From assembly GCF_003858645.1 (NCBI RefSeq), contig NZ_RQJP01000001.1, forward strand, positions 1,240,001 through 1,304,000: a DNA stretch of 64,000 nucleotides, given 5' to 3'. The notes beneath the pieces are model-generated. The model was given only the letters and a program-made list of their open reading frames with translations, made no database searches and was not told where the DNA came from. A program made the translations under genes and the position numbers. This document shows, one piece after another, positions 1-9,300 of the stretch. Source of the DNA: Larkinella knui (GTDB lineage: Bacteria; Bacteroidota; Bacteroidia; Cytophagales; Spirosomataceae). How positions within the stretch are numbered: the stretch's first letter is position 1; each line of letters begins with the position of its first letter.

Positions 1-1366
1 ATCCGCTGATCAGGGCGGCACTGACCGGTTTGCCGTCGGACGGCACGAAAACACAGTTGCGGATCACGAGTTCGCCCTGCCAGGTACTGCCGTAGTCGGG
101 GCGCAGATTGACAATACTCCTGCCGCGGATCGTGCAATTTTCTACCAGCAGGACGCCCGTGCCAATGGCATTGATTCCCATGTGCCCCAGGGTCGAGTTG
201 CGGATGGTGGCATTGGCAACGCCCTGGTGGGCATCAAACCGGGAAAGCGTGCAATGGTCATACAGCAGATTCTTGCAGAAGTTAGAACCCAGAATGCCCC
301 AGTACCGGTTGTCGTTGATGTCGTTGGTCTGACTACAATTTACGAAGGATACGTTCAGGGCGCGGTTGGCCGAAAGATCGTAGGTTCCCATGGTGACAGG
401 CTTGCCCGCGGCACCAATGGTCGTATAAGTTTTGTGTCCGGTCAGGAGGGCGTTTTTTACCGTAACATAGGCGCAATCACCAATATTGAGGAAGCCTCCA
501 TAGGGTGCACCGTGGTCTTCTTCGCCCCTGATGCGGTGTTCCAGCCCTTCAACCAGCACCTGGGACCGCCTGATGGCCATATTCCGGTTGTAATAGGTAT
601 ACTTGGATTCGGCTTTATTGGCGATGGTGGTAAAACGTCCCCCAGTGATCTTCAGGGGTTTCTCGTCGATGGGCAGCGCGGTTATTTCCGTAATTTCGTC
701 GAAATCCCAGATGATCGGAGCGTTTTTATCCACGTTGCCGGTTTTGTCAACGACAAAAATATCGGTCTGCGAAGATCCATCGTTCTGGTTGAGCCCAAAC
801 CGGATGTATTGCTTTACCCTGGAATTCGTAACCGTGATCAGACAGGGGCCGGGTAAAGACGCATCGATTTTTTTCTGATCCCTCCGAAGGGAGGATATCG
901 TTTCGAGCTTAAACGGTTTGAGGTCTGAACCTACCGTAAAAACAGAAGCATTTCGATTTTCTACCTCCGTGTCGTCGATAATGAAGGCCGCCGTTCCGAA
1001 ATCAGTGTCAGTCCGGATGAGTGCTGTGCGCTCTTTTCCGCCGATATAGTAGGTGGCTCCCTCATCGGCTTTCACCAAAAGACCGTGGAGGTTGGCAAAT
1101 GCATGGGTCGCAGCGATAGCGTCGATATCATCGGTTTTTCCATTGCCTCTGGCACCGAAGCCGCTGTAATGTACCAATCCGGCGGCTTTGTAGGCAAGCA
1201 CATCCTTCGGCGATACGTTTACGTGCAATTCCCTGTTTTCCGTGAATACCCGGGTTTTTCCCTTTTGGGAGGTAATCACTACATTTTCAAGCGGGTCTTT
1301 ACCCTGCCCCTGGGTCACCAGTGCACAGCGTATCAGGAGAAATGTCAGGAACGTATACTTTAGCAT
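1..1366 (-). CDS. Exported right-handed beta-helix protein, C-terminus beyond window
   Basis: An uninterrupted minus-strand frame runs from the ATG at 1366 off the left edge: 455 residues and no stop. The N-terminus is hydrophobic and signal-like. At about residues 60-75 a GARGNGKTDD segment resembles the opening of pectate-lyase/tailspike beta-helix folds (GAxGDGxTDDT). Further on, short repeats rich in Asn, Gly, Val and Ile (VKNALLTG, IRNSTLGHMG, VENCTIRG) fit stacked beta-helix coils. The likely role is binding or cleaving a polyuronate or glycosaminoglycan-like chain in the periplasm or outside the cell, in line with the neighbouring GH28 and DUF1080 genes. No catalytic residues could be assigned, so the enzyme class is open. 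Confidence 0.75.
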   Translation of the reverse strand, partial: MLKYTFLTFLLIRCALVTQGQGKDPLENVVITSQKGKTRVFTENRELHVNVSPKDVLAYKAAGLVHYSGFGARGNGKTDDIDAIAATHAFANLHGLLVKADEGATYYIGGKERTALIRTDTDFGTAAFIIDDTEVENRNASVFTVGSDLKPFKLETISSLRRDQKKIDASLPGPCLITVTNSRVKQYIRFGLNQNDGSSQTDIFVVDKTGNVDKNAPIIWDFDEITEITALPIDEKPLKITGGRFTTIANKAESKYTYYNRNMAIRRSQVLVEGLEHRIRGEEDHGAPYGGFLNIGDCAYVTVKNALLTGHKTYTTIGAAGKPVTMGTYDLSANRALNVSFVNCSQTNDINDNRYWGILGSNFCKNLLYDHCTLSRFDAHQGVANATIRNSTLGHMGINAIGTGVLLVENCTIRGRSIVNLRPDYGSTWQGELVIRNCVFVPSDGKPVSAALISG

Positions 1367-1550
1367 GGGGTCAATTTAGTCATCATTTAGGGCCTTTAGA
1401 TTGCTCTATCGGTACGCGGTTTGATGGGAACCGGCATAAGGCAAAGTGGTTACTGGAGGTAATTTACTCAACGAAGCAGGCAACCGGGTTGGACCCGGAC
1501 GCAATGGGCGACCTGCAAAACTCCCCGTTCCCCCGTTTGTTTTGTCAAAG

Positions 1551-2456
1551 TCAACGCGGCAGCATGGGAAAAAGCCGCCTGATTTCGTCCGGGTTGGGCT
1601 GTTTCCCATACTCGCAGATTTCGAAGACTTCAACCGATTTTACCTTGGCAGCCTTTTCGGGCCCATACCATTTTTCAACGGAAGCCTTAATTTCGGGCGT
1701 CAGAGCAGAGCGCCTTTCCATCGCGGCCAGCAACCATTTCTTCCGTTCCACGGGGTCTTTGGGAACGTTAGCCAGATCCTGCCGGGTCCAGGGTAACCAC
1801 TCATAGAACTGGGACGTATGCGCATCCAGACCCTCAACTTTTTTAGCCAGTGTTTCGGTAATATCGATGGCAATGTCGGGGCGGAACGGATTGGGGCGCT
1901 GAAAACCGTCGCGGAAGTAGAGAAAAACAGGGTTTTTTGCCAGTGGGGGCACACTGCTTAAAACGTTGGGGACGATGACCAAATAAGCGGCATCCTGCAC
2001 CAGGACGCCCGTGTTTCGGTGATCCGGATGATAATCATTGGTTCGGGGTGCGATCACCACATCCGCATTCCATTCCCTGATTTTGCGAATGACCGCCAGG
2101 CGGTTTTCCAGCGTAGGCATCAGCTCACCGTCATGATTGTCGAGCACGTCGTAGGTAATGCCCAGCCGTTTTGCCACTTCCTGGGTTTCCTTGTATCTTC
2201 TTCTGGCCAACTCGCCCCCGCCGATGTCCTGATGCCCCGCATCCCCGTTGGTCATCGATACAAATTTGACTTTATGACCCATGGCGGAGTAAATGGAGGC
2301 TATTCCGCCTGCACCCAGGTCGCAATCGTCCGGATGGGCCCCAATAACGATGATGCGCAAAGGCGTGACCGGTATTTGTGCAAACGTGCAGGGGGCTCCC
2401 AGGCTTAGCACCAGCAGCAGGGTTAATCGTATCGTCATCATAGTCCGGGTATACAT
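1551..2456 (-). CDS. Exported PIG-L family deacetylase
   Basis: 301 residues. An N-terminal signal peptide (about residues 7-27, ending TFAQ) precedes a PIG-L/LmbE domain. The zinc-site motif AHPDD is at residues 40-44, and a second histidine motif (YHPDHRNTG) follows in the middle. The family removes acetyl groups from GlcNAc-type amides; in Bacteroidota the exported members probably act on glycans or peptidoglycan-like amides, but the substrate here is unknown. ATG codons at 2441 and 2438 are possible alternative starts that would give a more compact signal peptide. The gene lies 184 nt upstream of the beta-helix gene on the same strand, so co-transcription is possible. Confidence 0.85.
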   Translation of the reverse strand: MYTRTMMTIRLTLLLVLSLGAPCTFAQIPVTPLRIIVIGAHPDDCDLGAGGIASIYSAMGHKVKFVSMTNGDAGHQDIGGGELARRRYKETQEVAKRLGITYDVLDNHDGELMPTLENRLAVIRKIREWNADVVIAPRTNDYHPDHRNTGVLVQDAAYLVIVPNVLSSVPPLAKNPVFLYFRDGFQRPNPFRPDIAIDITETLAKKVEGLDAHTSQFYEWLPWTRQDLANVPKDPVERKKWLLAAMERRSALTPEIKASVEKWYGPEKAAKVKSVEVFEICEYGKQPNPDEIRRLFPMLPR

Positions 2457-2647
2457 ACTACTGGCAGGTTAATGGTTTCGAGTGCGGTATTCTCATTCCA
2501 GTTCAAAAACGATATTTTCAGTGAATTTTTAAAATAATTTGAATAAAGACTTTACGCCGGCCCTGATCAGGAGGAGAAAGATCAATCAGTAGAAGTGAGC
2601 CTATGGGGTGCTTACCAGACAAATTCGTCGATCTAAACAAAGTGAGT

Positions 2648-3976
2648 ATGAAAATAGGGATCGTTGCCCTTATGAGCTGGATTGTCCTAAGCGCACCACT
2701 TTTTGCACAAAACGCGGTGAAAGCATCCTTTCCGGATGGCAGTCCAATCAGTAGCTGGTTTACGGCAAACCACAAAGTAGACCTGGCCCAACTCGGTAAG
2801 AAATATGTGATCACGGATTTTGGCGTAAAACCAGACAGCACCCTGGTGCAAACCGATGCGATTCAGCAGATTATCGATGCCGCAGCCCGGAAGGGCGGGG
2901 GCGTCATTGTTATTCCGCACGGTACGTTTCTGAGCGGGGCTTTATTTTTCAAGCCCAAAACCCATTTGCACCTGGTGGAGGGCGCCGTTCTGAAAGGCTC
3001 TGACACCATCGCCGACTATCCTAAATTACCCTCGCGGATGGAAGGGCAGAGTCTGGATTACTTTTCGGCGCTGGTCAACGCCTATCAGGTCGATGGCTTT
3101 ACAATTTCCGGAAAAGGGACCATTGATGGCAACGGCCGACGGTTTTGGGAGGCTTTCTGGGCCCGCCGGAAAGAAAACCCGAACTGCACGAATCTGGAGG
3201 TGTCGCGGCCCCGGTTGGTCTTCATCTGGCAATGCAACAACGTACAGGTTCAGGATGTAAAACTGCACAATGCGGGTTTCTGGACCAGTCACTATTACCA
3301 GTGTCGGAACGTGAAAGTGCTGAATGTACACATCTATTCGCCCTACAAGCCCGTGAAAGCACCCAGTACGGATGCCATTGATCTGGATGTGTGTACCAAC
3401 GTGCTGATTAAAAGCTGCTATCTGTCGGTCAATGACGACGCCATTGCTCTCAAAGGTGGCAAAGGGCCCTGGGCCGACCGGGTGCCCAGCAACGGGGCCA
3501 ACACCAATATCATCATCGAAGACTGTGAATTTGGATTTTGCCATTCGGCGCTGACCTGCGGCAGTGAAGCGATTCATAACCGGAACATTCTCATGCGCAA
3601 CTGCCACGTCAGCGAGGCCAGCCGGGTATTGTGGCTGAAGATGCGACCTGATACGCCCCAACTGTACGAATACATTACCGTCGAAAACATTAAAGGCCAG
3701 GCGCACAGCTTGCTGTATGCCAAACCCTGGACTCAGTTTTATGACTTACAGGGCCGCAAGGATCAACCGATTTCGTTGGCTCACCACGTGATGCTGAAAA
3801 ATATTGAACTGGTGTGTGACACGTTCTTCGACGTAGCCGTTTCAGAACGCGACAAACTGGCCGACTTCACTTTTGAAAACTTCCGGGTAAAAAGCCAAAA
3901 TGCGACAATGGACAAAACCGTTGTCAAGGGATTTACGCTCAAAAATGTGCGGGTAAATTCAAACCTGATCGAGTAA
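2648..3976 (+). CDS. Glycoside hydrolase family 28 (polygalacturonase-like), exported
   Basis: 442 residues from the ATG at 2648, chosen because it begins a clean signal peptide (MKIGIVALMS, cleavage after LFAQ). An in-frame start at 2603 would add 15 polar residues. The domain opens with DFGVKPDSTLVQTDAIQ. GH28 active-site motifs can be read in order: STDAID (241-246, equivalent to NTDGxD), NDDAIALKGG (262-271), then GSE (305-307) where GHG is usual in fungal enzymes, and an LWLKMRPD segment in place of RIK. The family hydrolyses alpha-1,4 galacturonosyl or related pectic bonds by inversion. A periplasmic role in trimming pectin or rhamnogalacturonan oligomers is likely. Confidence 0.88.
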   Translation: MKIGIVALMSWIVLSAPLFAQNAVKASFPDGSPISSWFTANHKVDLAQLGKKYVITDFGVKPDSTLVQTDAIQQIIDAAARKGGGVIVIPHGTFLSGALFFKPKTHLHLVEGAVLKGSDTIADYPKLPSRMEGQSLDYFSALVNAYQVDGFTISGKGTIDGNGRRFWEAFWARRKENPNCTNLEVSRPRLVFIWQCNNVQVQDVKLHNAGFWTSHYYQCRNVKVLNVHIYSPYKPVKAPSTDAIDLDVCTNVLIKSCYLSVNDDAIALKGGKGPWADRVPSNGANTNIIIEDCEFGFCHSALTCGSEAIHNRNILMRNCHVSEASRVLWLKMRPDTPQLYEYITVENIKGQAHSLLYAKPWTQFYDLQGRKDQPISLAHHVMLKNIELVCDTFFDVAVSERDKLADFTFENFRVKSQNATMDKTVVKGFTLKNVRVNSNLIE

Positions 3977-4066
3977 AAAGTTGCTGAACTATCGATAGAC
4001 CGGTATTGATGACACGGTTTACAACCGGTTTTTAAATAAAATTTCACTAATCAAACCAAGACAAAA

Positions 4067-4885
4067 ATGAAAATAGCCTGGAAAAATCGCGTCCGTTTTT
4101 TTACGTTGGCAGGGGGCTTACTGACCTCCTGCTTGCTGCCGGGGTCTGCTGTTAAGGCCCAAACCGTTCCCGCTGCTAATCCGGCCACCAGACCCGCAGG
4201 AGGAATGGGCCGATTGTTCCCGGCAACCGTAAAGGATGACAGCGTGGGCTTTGTACCTATTTTTGATGGGAAAACATTGAATGGGTGGGAGGGAGACGCC
4301 ACCTTTTGGCGCGCCGAGAATGGTATACTCATTGGCGAAACAACACCCACTAAAGTAGTCAGGGAAAATAATTTTCTTATCTGGCGCGGAGGAAAAGTAA
4401 AGGATTTTGAAATCAAATTTGATTTCAAAATAAACGGAACCAACAGCGGTATGCAGTATCGAAGCATCGAACTGCCGGAAGTTGGGAAATGGATTCTGAA
4501 AGGCTATCAGGCCGATCTGGATTTCACTAATCTGTTTACCGGCAATGTGCACGAAGAACGGGGAAGAACCGGGCATGTCGTGTTAGCCAGACGCGGTGAA
4601 GTAACCCGTGCTGTCGACGGACCCGCCTTTAAATCAGTGGCAAAGATTGCAGACCCGGCAATGCTACGGGGAGTAGTCAATATCAATGGCTGGAATTCGT
4701 ACCACATTATTGCCCGCGGACCCATAATGATCCACATCATCAATAACCAGGTGATGAGTATTGCGATTGATGAAGATTCTAAAAACTTTGTTCCCGAGGG
4801 ATTAATCGGGTTTCAAATGCACGTAGGACCGCCCTTTATGGTCCAATACCGGAATATTCTTTACAAAAAAATAGCGTCAAAATAG
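4067..4885 (+). CDS. DUF1080 (3-keto-disaccharide hydrolase-like) exported protein
   Basis: 272 residues with a signal peptide (about residues 1-32) and one DUF1080 domain. The domain opens with the typical FDGKTLNGWEG (residues 66-76) and continues with FEIKFDFKIN and NSGMQYRS, the concanavalin-like beta-sandwich signature. Related proteins hydrolyse 3-keto-glucosides or are found with sugar oxidoreductases; here the substrate is not evident. It follows the GH28 gene by 90 nt on the same strand, which suggests the two are expressed together in saccharide breakdown. Confidence 0.85.
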   Translation: MKIAWKNRVRFFTLAGGLLTSCLLPGSAVKAQTVPAANPATRPAGGMGRLFPATVKDDSVGFVPIFDGKTLNGWEGDATFWRAENGILIGETTPTKVVRENNFLIWRGGKVKDFEIKFDFKINGTNSGMQYRSIELPEVGKWILKGYQADLDFTNLFTGNVHEERGRTGHVVLARRGEVTRAVDGPAFKSVAKIADPAMLRGVVNINGWNSYHIIARGPIMIHIINNQVMSIAIDEDSKNFVPEGLIGFQMHVGPPFMVQYRNILYKKIASK

Positions 4886-4993
4886 CAGCTATACCGGTAC
4901 GAGTTCAACTGAAAGCGGCTAAAGGCGGGTTCACCGTCGCTGTGAAAAGGTAGAGGGGCGGGAGCGGGAAAGTCGGCAAACCCTGCTTCTGGC

Positions 4994-5608
4994 TCACGCC
5001 TGTTTTTTTCGTTGGTAGTAGCGACGGCCTTTTACGCTGGTGCCGCAGGTTTGCATATCGCACCATTTTCGCCGATGGTTTTTGGTTGTATCCAGGAAAA
5101 GCCAGGCGCAGGCACCGCATTGTTTAATCAGCTTTTGGTCCTGATTGGTAAGTAATTCGTAAGCCGACAGGCTAAAAACCCAGACCGCCTGCAGGAGATC
5201 GGTTTGGGGATGCGCCCAGCTTAGGGCCAATTGATCGGCCTGTCGTAAAAAAACTCGTTTGTCCAGAGCTTCGTTGACAGCTTCGTTAAAAGCTTCCAAG
5301 ACTGGAGCCGTTAGCTGTTCCGGCTCCCCTTTTGCCAAAGCTGCGAAAACAGGAAGCATGGCTTGTCGTACCTGACGGGCTTTCTGCAAAACCCGCTCCG
5401 CCTGCCCGGGATCCGCTTCGGCTCGGTGCGTCAAGGCGGCAAGGGTATTTTCGTCCAGCAGGGATAACCGGCGGATGAGACGAAGCAGATCCTGGTAGGT
5501 ATGCAGCCGCTCCACGGGCTCATCAAATTCGAGGGCCGTGTTGACAAAATCAAGACAGGCAGCCCCACCAGCCAGGTCCATCTCGGTGATCGTACTGACT
5601 TTTGCCAT
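4994..5608 (-). CDS. ABATE/CGNR zinc-finger transcriptional regulator (variant finger)
   Basis: 204 residues. The N-terminal two-thirds matches the ABATE stress-associated domain (GGAACLDFVNTA near residue 14). The last 45 residues form a zinc finger with the pattern CGAC-LFLDTTKNHRRKWC-TCG. The motif that names the family, CGNR, is here CGTSVKGRRYY: the cysteines and basic residues are kept but N-R is replaced. These proteins are predicted DNA-binding regulators of small-molecule stress or export genes. It is divergently oriented to an EamA exporter with 103 nt between the start codons, and that gap contains an inverted repeat, so local regulation is plausible. Confidence 0.82.
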   Translation of the reverse strand: MAKVSTITEMDLAGGAACLDFVNTALEFDEPVERLHTYQDLLRLIRRLSLLDENTLAALTHRAEADPGQAERVLQKARQVRQAMLPVFAALAKGEPEQLTAPVLEAFNEAVNEALDKRVFLRQADQLALSWAHPQTDLLQAVWVFSLSAYELLTNQDQKLIKQCGACAWLFLDTTKNHRRKWCDMQTCGTSVKGRRYYQRKKQA

Positions 5609-5629
5609 GGACTAAAAGTAAATAAAGTT

Positions 5630-5709
5630 TATTACCTGTAAAACAAGCTTTGACGGTTATAGTTTATAGGGTACGATTCATACCGTTAAAAGGTGTTTAG
5701 CAGGTAATA
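5630..5709. promoter_or_regulatory. Divergent intergenic region with 9-bp inverted repeat
   Basis: TATTACCTG at 5630-5638 is repeated exactly in inverse orientation as CAGGTAATA at 5701-5709, between the CGNR regulator (start 5608) and eamA (start 5712). The right arm covers the ribosome-binding position of the exporter. A TTTG followed 19 nt later by TACGATTC points weakly to a plus-strand promoter between the arms. The arrangement fits operators for the adjacent regulator, but this is inference. Confidence 0.35.
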
Positions 5710-5711
5710 CA

Positions 5712-6644
5712 ATGAACACAGGAAACGTTTCACGAGTATGGCTGGTAGCCGCATTCATTGCCGTCTATTTTGTGTGGGGGACCACTTATCTAGCCAATCT
5801 GTATGCGCTGAAAGCCATGCCCCCTTTCATTATTTCGGCCCTGCGCTATCTGGCAGCGGGCTTTTTACTGGCCACGCTTGCTTACGGCAGGAAGCAGGAA
5901 TTTCCTGACTGGAAAGAAATCCGTGATTTGGCCATCAGTGGAATTCTTATGCTGGTCGGTGGTTCAGGGCTGGTCGTAGTGGCTGAACAATACATTACCT
6001 CGGGCACAACGGCGGTGATTGTGGCGACCGAACCGCTTTGGTTTGTCCTGCTGGACTATCCGCGCTGGAAACTCTATTTTAGCGACCGGAAAGTGATCGC
6101 GGGGTTGTTGCTTGGCTTTGTGGGCATCCTTTTATTCACCCGGTTTACACCGGTTCACACTCCGCAGGTAGCACAATCACCCAATTTAGTAGTAGGTACT
6201 GTCATTGTGCTGGCAGGTTCTATTCTATGGGTAATCGGAACCCTGTTTACTTCACGGCGGATTAAGCCCGGCCGGTATACCCTCTGGCATCCAACAATCC
6301 AGTTGCTGGCGGCTGGTCTCTTTTCCGGTTTGGTTGCCCAGGTCAAGGGGGAGTGGTATGCTTTTGATCCGCAAGACGTGCCGCTTGCGGCCTGGGGTGG
6401 CTTAGGCTTCCTCATTCTGTTCGGTTCCCTCATCGCCTATCTTGCCTTTGCCTGGCTGGTCACTGTCCAGCCGCCCGCCCTCGTCAGCACCCACACGTAT
6501 GTCAATCCACTGGTCGCCGTCTTCGTTGGCTGGCTGGCGGTCGGTGAGCCGATTGCTGGCCAGCAACTAATTGCGCTGGCCGTAGTTCTGACGGGCGTGG
6601 TGCTGACCCAACTGAGTACAATGCGTGCCGGTGCAGAGGGTTAA
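5712..6644 (+). CDS. EamA/DMT-family transporter
   Basis: 310 residues with about ten hydrophobic segments, arranged as two EamA repeats. The first begins FVWGTTYLANLYALKAMPP (residues 18-36), the standard EamA opening. The second half repeats it around VGTVIVLAGSILWVIGTLF and ends in a short basic/polar tail. Family members export metabolites, amino acids or small toxic compounds across the inner membrane; this one is of the YedA/RhaT-like type by appearance, and the substrate is unknown. It is divergent from the CGNR-type regulator at 4994-5608. Confidence 0.9.
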   Translation: MNTGNVSRVWLVAAFIAVYFVWGTTYLANLYALKAMPPFIISALRYLAAGFLLATLAYGRKQEFPDWKEIRDLAISGILMLVGGSGLVVVAEQYITSGTTAVIVATEPLWFVLLDYPRWKLYFSDRKVIAGLLLGFVGILLFTRFTPVHTPQVAQSPNLVVGTVIVLAGSILWVIGTLFTSRRIKPGRYTLWHPTIQLLAAGLFSGLVAQVKGEWYAFDPQDVPLAAWGGLGFLILFGSLIAYLAFAWLVTVQPPALVSTHTYVNPLVAVFVGWLAVGEPIAGQQLIALAVVLTGVVLTQLSTMRAGAEG

Positions 6645-6764
6645 AAGAGCAGGTCAGGTGGTCCCGAAAATTTCCGGATTGATCGGCGACTCCCCGAAAA
6701 ACTAAAAATCAGACACCTCGTGTTCACCCTCGTTATTAGTTCCAGACCTCGCAAATGCCATCAG

Positions 6765-7265
6765 TCAGGATTTCAGGTTGGCGGCTGCATAATCGAAGTA
6801 GTAACGCTTCGAGGTAAATTCATGGAAAACCGCAGCATCTTTTGGTGAACTATGGTAATGGCGGTATTGAATCGAGTACCGGTTTTTACCGGATTTAAAA
6901 GCATACGATTGATCCAGCCGAATCGTTGTCTTCACACTCTTTCCGGGTGGCAGCAACACAAAATCATCCTGCGTTGGCGGCCGGCGTTTCACCAGAATAC
7001 CGGCGTAGGGCACTTCCTGGCCTTTTTGCTGGAGGATGAAGAGGTTATTCATCAACCTTGGGCTCATGCCAATATCGAGTTTATTCAGATAAACAGGTGC
7101 TGCCGACTGGTTGGTAAACGTCATGTTGGCCCAGAGTTGACCTGTTTTCTGAACCATCGTGATCTGGATAGTAACCGGTTGTTTACCGGGCTTTTTAGGG
7201 GTAAAACTGGTGCAAATGAGCAGCCCGCTTAGCAGGAAAGCAGCAACTAAAGGTAGCTTTTTCAT
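6765..7265 (-). CDS. Exported protein of unknown function
   Basis: 166 residues from the ATG at 7265. That start gives a good signal peptide (MKKLPLVAAFLLSGLLICTS); a longer reading from 7313 adds 16 unlikely residues. The cysteine near the end of the hydrophobic stretch is preceded by Leu-Ile, so it is a poor lipobox. The mature part looks like a small beta-sandwich (ITMVQKTGQLWANMTFTNQS, then SVKTTIRLDQSYAFKSG), perhaps Ig-like. I do not recognise the family. It lies 73 nt downstream of the DKNYY lipoprotein gene on the same strand. Confidence 0.65.
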   Translation of the reverse strand: MKKLPLVAAFLLSGLLICTSFTPKKPGKQPVTIQITMVQKTGQLWANMTFTNQSAAPVYLNKLDIGMSPRLMNNLFILQQKGQEVPYAGILVKRRPPTQDDFVLLPPGKSVKTTIRLDQSYAFKSGKNRYSIQYRHYHSSPKDAAVFHEFTSKRYYFDYAAANLKS

Positions 7266-7338
7266 AGAGGTTCCGAATTGAAGATAATAGCCCTTAGATG
7301 CAAATCCCCTCAAAAGTTTAATGGACGCCTGAGATACC

Positions 7339-8451
7339 CTACGAAGTAGTCTCCTTTGGTTTTATTTTGCCTTCGTAATACGGATGGTTAGCGTCCGAAG
7401 CATCCTGTTCGTACACGTTATCAACCATTTTAAATGAAACCGGATCGGCACCTTTCATTTCCTTTCCATTGAAATAAACACGCTTCTGGTCTTTTGCGTA
7501 TCCCAAACCCAGCACCGCAAACGAAGCTGGATCGCAGCCTTTTATACTTTTTTCTTTGTAAAAAACCGTTTTACTATCCCGTGCATAGGACTCGTTCAGG
7601 AGTTCGATCGTGGACGGATCAGCGTCGGTAATTACGTTGTCCTCATAAAACACCTGCGTTGTGTCAGCTACATAATTAAAATCGTTCGGCCTAACGAAAC
7701 GAATGGTAAGCGGATCGGCGGTTTTCAGGGGGCGGTTTTTGTAATAAACGTGGGTTTTATCCCGGGCGTAATACGAATCCAGTACCGTAAACGTGCCGGG
7801 GTCAGCCCCGTCGAGTACCTGAGTTACCCGGATGCGCGGGCCTTTCGGATCGTTGTAATTGATCCAGCAGTAATACACCCGGTTCCTGTCTTTTGAAAAG
7901 TCCTGCGTTATCGCTTCAAAAGAGCTTCCATCACTTCCCGGAATCATCGTCAATGAATAATAACCGGTTTCTTTATCTTTCGCAAAACCAAAATTAAGGG
8001 GCTGAAAAGACGCGATGTCTTTCACCGGAAATAAAATTCCATTTGAATAACCGTATACCTTGTCTTTCGCATAACCATCGGTCAATACCTGAAAAGAAGC
8101 AGGATCGGCTTTGTCTAGGCGGCTGATTACGTTCTTTCGAACGGTAAAATAAGTCTTGCCATCGAGTGCGTTATCACAATAATAAACCGAGGATTTATCT
8201 TTTGCATAATGCTCATCCAGCACTTCAAAACTAGCCGGATCGGCTTCAATGGAAGTGCCGCGATAATAGACGGCGTGGGCATCCTTGCCAAAAACGTTGT
8301 TCAGGGATTTAAATGAATCGACGTCCGCTGTCCGAAGGGGAGAATCTTTGAAATACACAACGCCATTGCGGGTTTCATAACCCGATTTTTTACAGGACAG
8401 CAGAAAGCCGAATCCCAGGATCGACAGGACGACATAAATAAATTTAATCAT
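7339..8451 (-). CDS. DKNYY-repeat lipoprotein
   Basis: 370 residues. A lipoprotein signal ends in LLSCKK (Cys at about residue 20). The rest is built of roughly nine copies of a 33-45-residue unit containing [YF]AKD-x(3)-VYY followed by DP-S-F, for example YAKDKSSVYY, FSKDRNRVYY and YAKDQKRVYF. This is the DKNYY family, whose function is unknown; the repeats probably stack into a beta-rich elongated domain. Lipidation and the absence of a retention signal suggest membrane anchoring, inner or outer not determined. It is transcribed toward the exported protein at 6765-7265. Confidence 0.85.
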   Translation of the reverse strand: MIKFIYVVLSILGFGFLLSCKKSGYETRNGVVYFKDSPLRTADVDSFKSLNNVFGKDAHAVYYRGTSIEADPASFEVLDEHYAKDKSSVYYCDNALDGKTYFTVRKNVISRLDKADPASFQVLTDGYAKDKVYGYSNGILFPVKDIASFQPLNFGFAKDKETGYYSLTMIPGSDGSSFEAITQDFSKDRNRVYYCWINYNDPKGPRIRVTQVLDGADPGTFTVLDSYYARDKTHVYYKNRPLKTADPLTIRFVRPNDFNYVADTTQVFYEDNVITDADPSTIELLNESYARDSKTVFYKEKSIKGCDPASFAVLGLGYAKDQKRVYFNGKEMKGADPVSFKMVDNVYEQDASDANHPYYEGKIKPKETTS

Positions 8452-8591
8452 AGCATTTGCTGTTCAGAAAATCAATTGACGATCTGAAAGTAGCCATGAT
8501 TTTTGAGACGGGTAAACCCGAATGAATAACCGGCCGGTTTGACCCGATAACTCACGGTTTCAGGCGGTATTTCGGAAAGGGCAGCGGGAGC

Positions 8592-9299
8592 TTATCGAAT
8601 CTCCTTGTTCTCCATTTCGGGCTGTGGATGCACAACATAGACATCCAGAACGGCCAGCGGGCGGGCCAGGTATTCGCGGATCAACGTGCGGAACGAATAC
8701 CCGCCGGGAATATCCTGAGCCGCAAAAGCGATGGCGTCAATGCCCTGATGATTACCGATGTAGAGGGCGCGGGCATTATGGAAGTTCTGGGAAATAATCG
8801 TAATCTTATCCTGATTGAAGACCTGTTTGCACCGAACGACCGAATCGAAGGTTCGATACCCGGCGTAATCGAGGGTCATATCGGCCTCCGGAATGCCCAG
8901 CCGAAGCAGGGCTTTTTTCATGTCGGAAGGTTCGTTGTAATATTCCGAGTCATTGTTGCCGCTCAGAATAATGTGTTTGATTTTTCCCACTTTCCAGAGC
9001 CGGGCCGTGGCTTCCATCCGGTAACGGAAAAACAGGTTTTCGTTGCCGCTTTTGACCGACTTGCTGGTTCCCAACACCAGACCGACTTCGTTGGCAGGGA
9101 GGGAGTCCATATCAAAATAGACCTGACTCCGGGTGCTGTACACGACCCAGAAATTACAAAGGAGCACGGTTGTAACGCCCACAAAACCAAGGGTAATGCT
9201 AGTCTTGACGAGACGTTTCATCCTCGACACCCGAACGGGAGTCCGAACTCCTTTGTAATTGCCGGATTGCCGGCCAGTCGTGTACGACATCGGATTCAT
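8592..9299 (-). CDS. SanA/YdcF-like DUF218 membrane protein
   Basis: 235 residues. One N-terminal transmembrane segment (about 33-52) is followed by a DUF218 domain. SanA-like motifs are VGLVLGTSKSVKSG, IILSGNN, DYAGYRTFDSVVRC and TIISQNFHNARALYIG. SanA in enterobacteria influences exclusion of vancomycin and other large compounds at the envelope; the biochemical activity is unknown. The ATG at 9299 begins one nucleotide after the parC stop codon, which favours translational coupling and supports this start over an internal Met at 9221. Confidence 0.85.
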   Translation of the reverse strand: MNPMSYTTGRQSGNYKGVRTPVRVSRMKRLVKTSITLGFVGVTTVLLCNFWVVYSTRSQVYFDMDSLPANEVGLVLGTSKSVKSGNENLFFRYRMEATARLWKVGKIKHIILSGNNDSEYYNEPSDMKKALLRLGIPEADMTLDYAGYRTFDSVVRCKQVFNQDKITIISQNFHNARALYIGNHQGIDAIAFAAQDIPGGYSFRTLIREYLARPLAVLDVYVVHPQPEMENKEIR

Positions 9300-9300
9300 G

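Noticed and set aside
182-856. 224-codon plus-strand frame near the left edge
   Set aside because: It lies antisense to the beta-helix gene, which has a signal peptide and repeat motifs; the plus-strand product has no family features.
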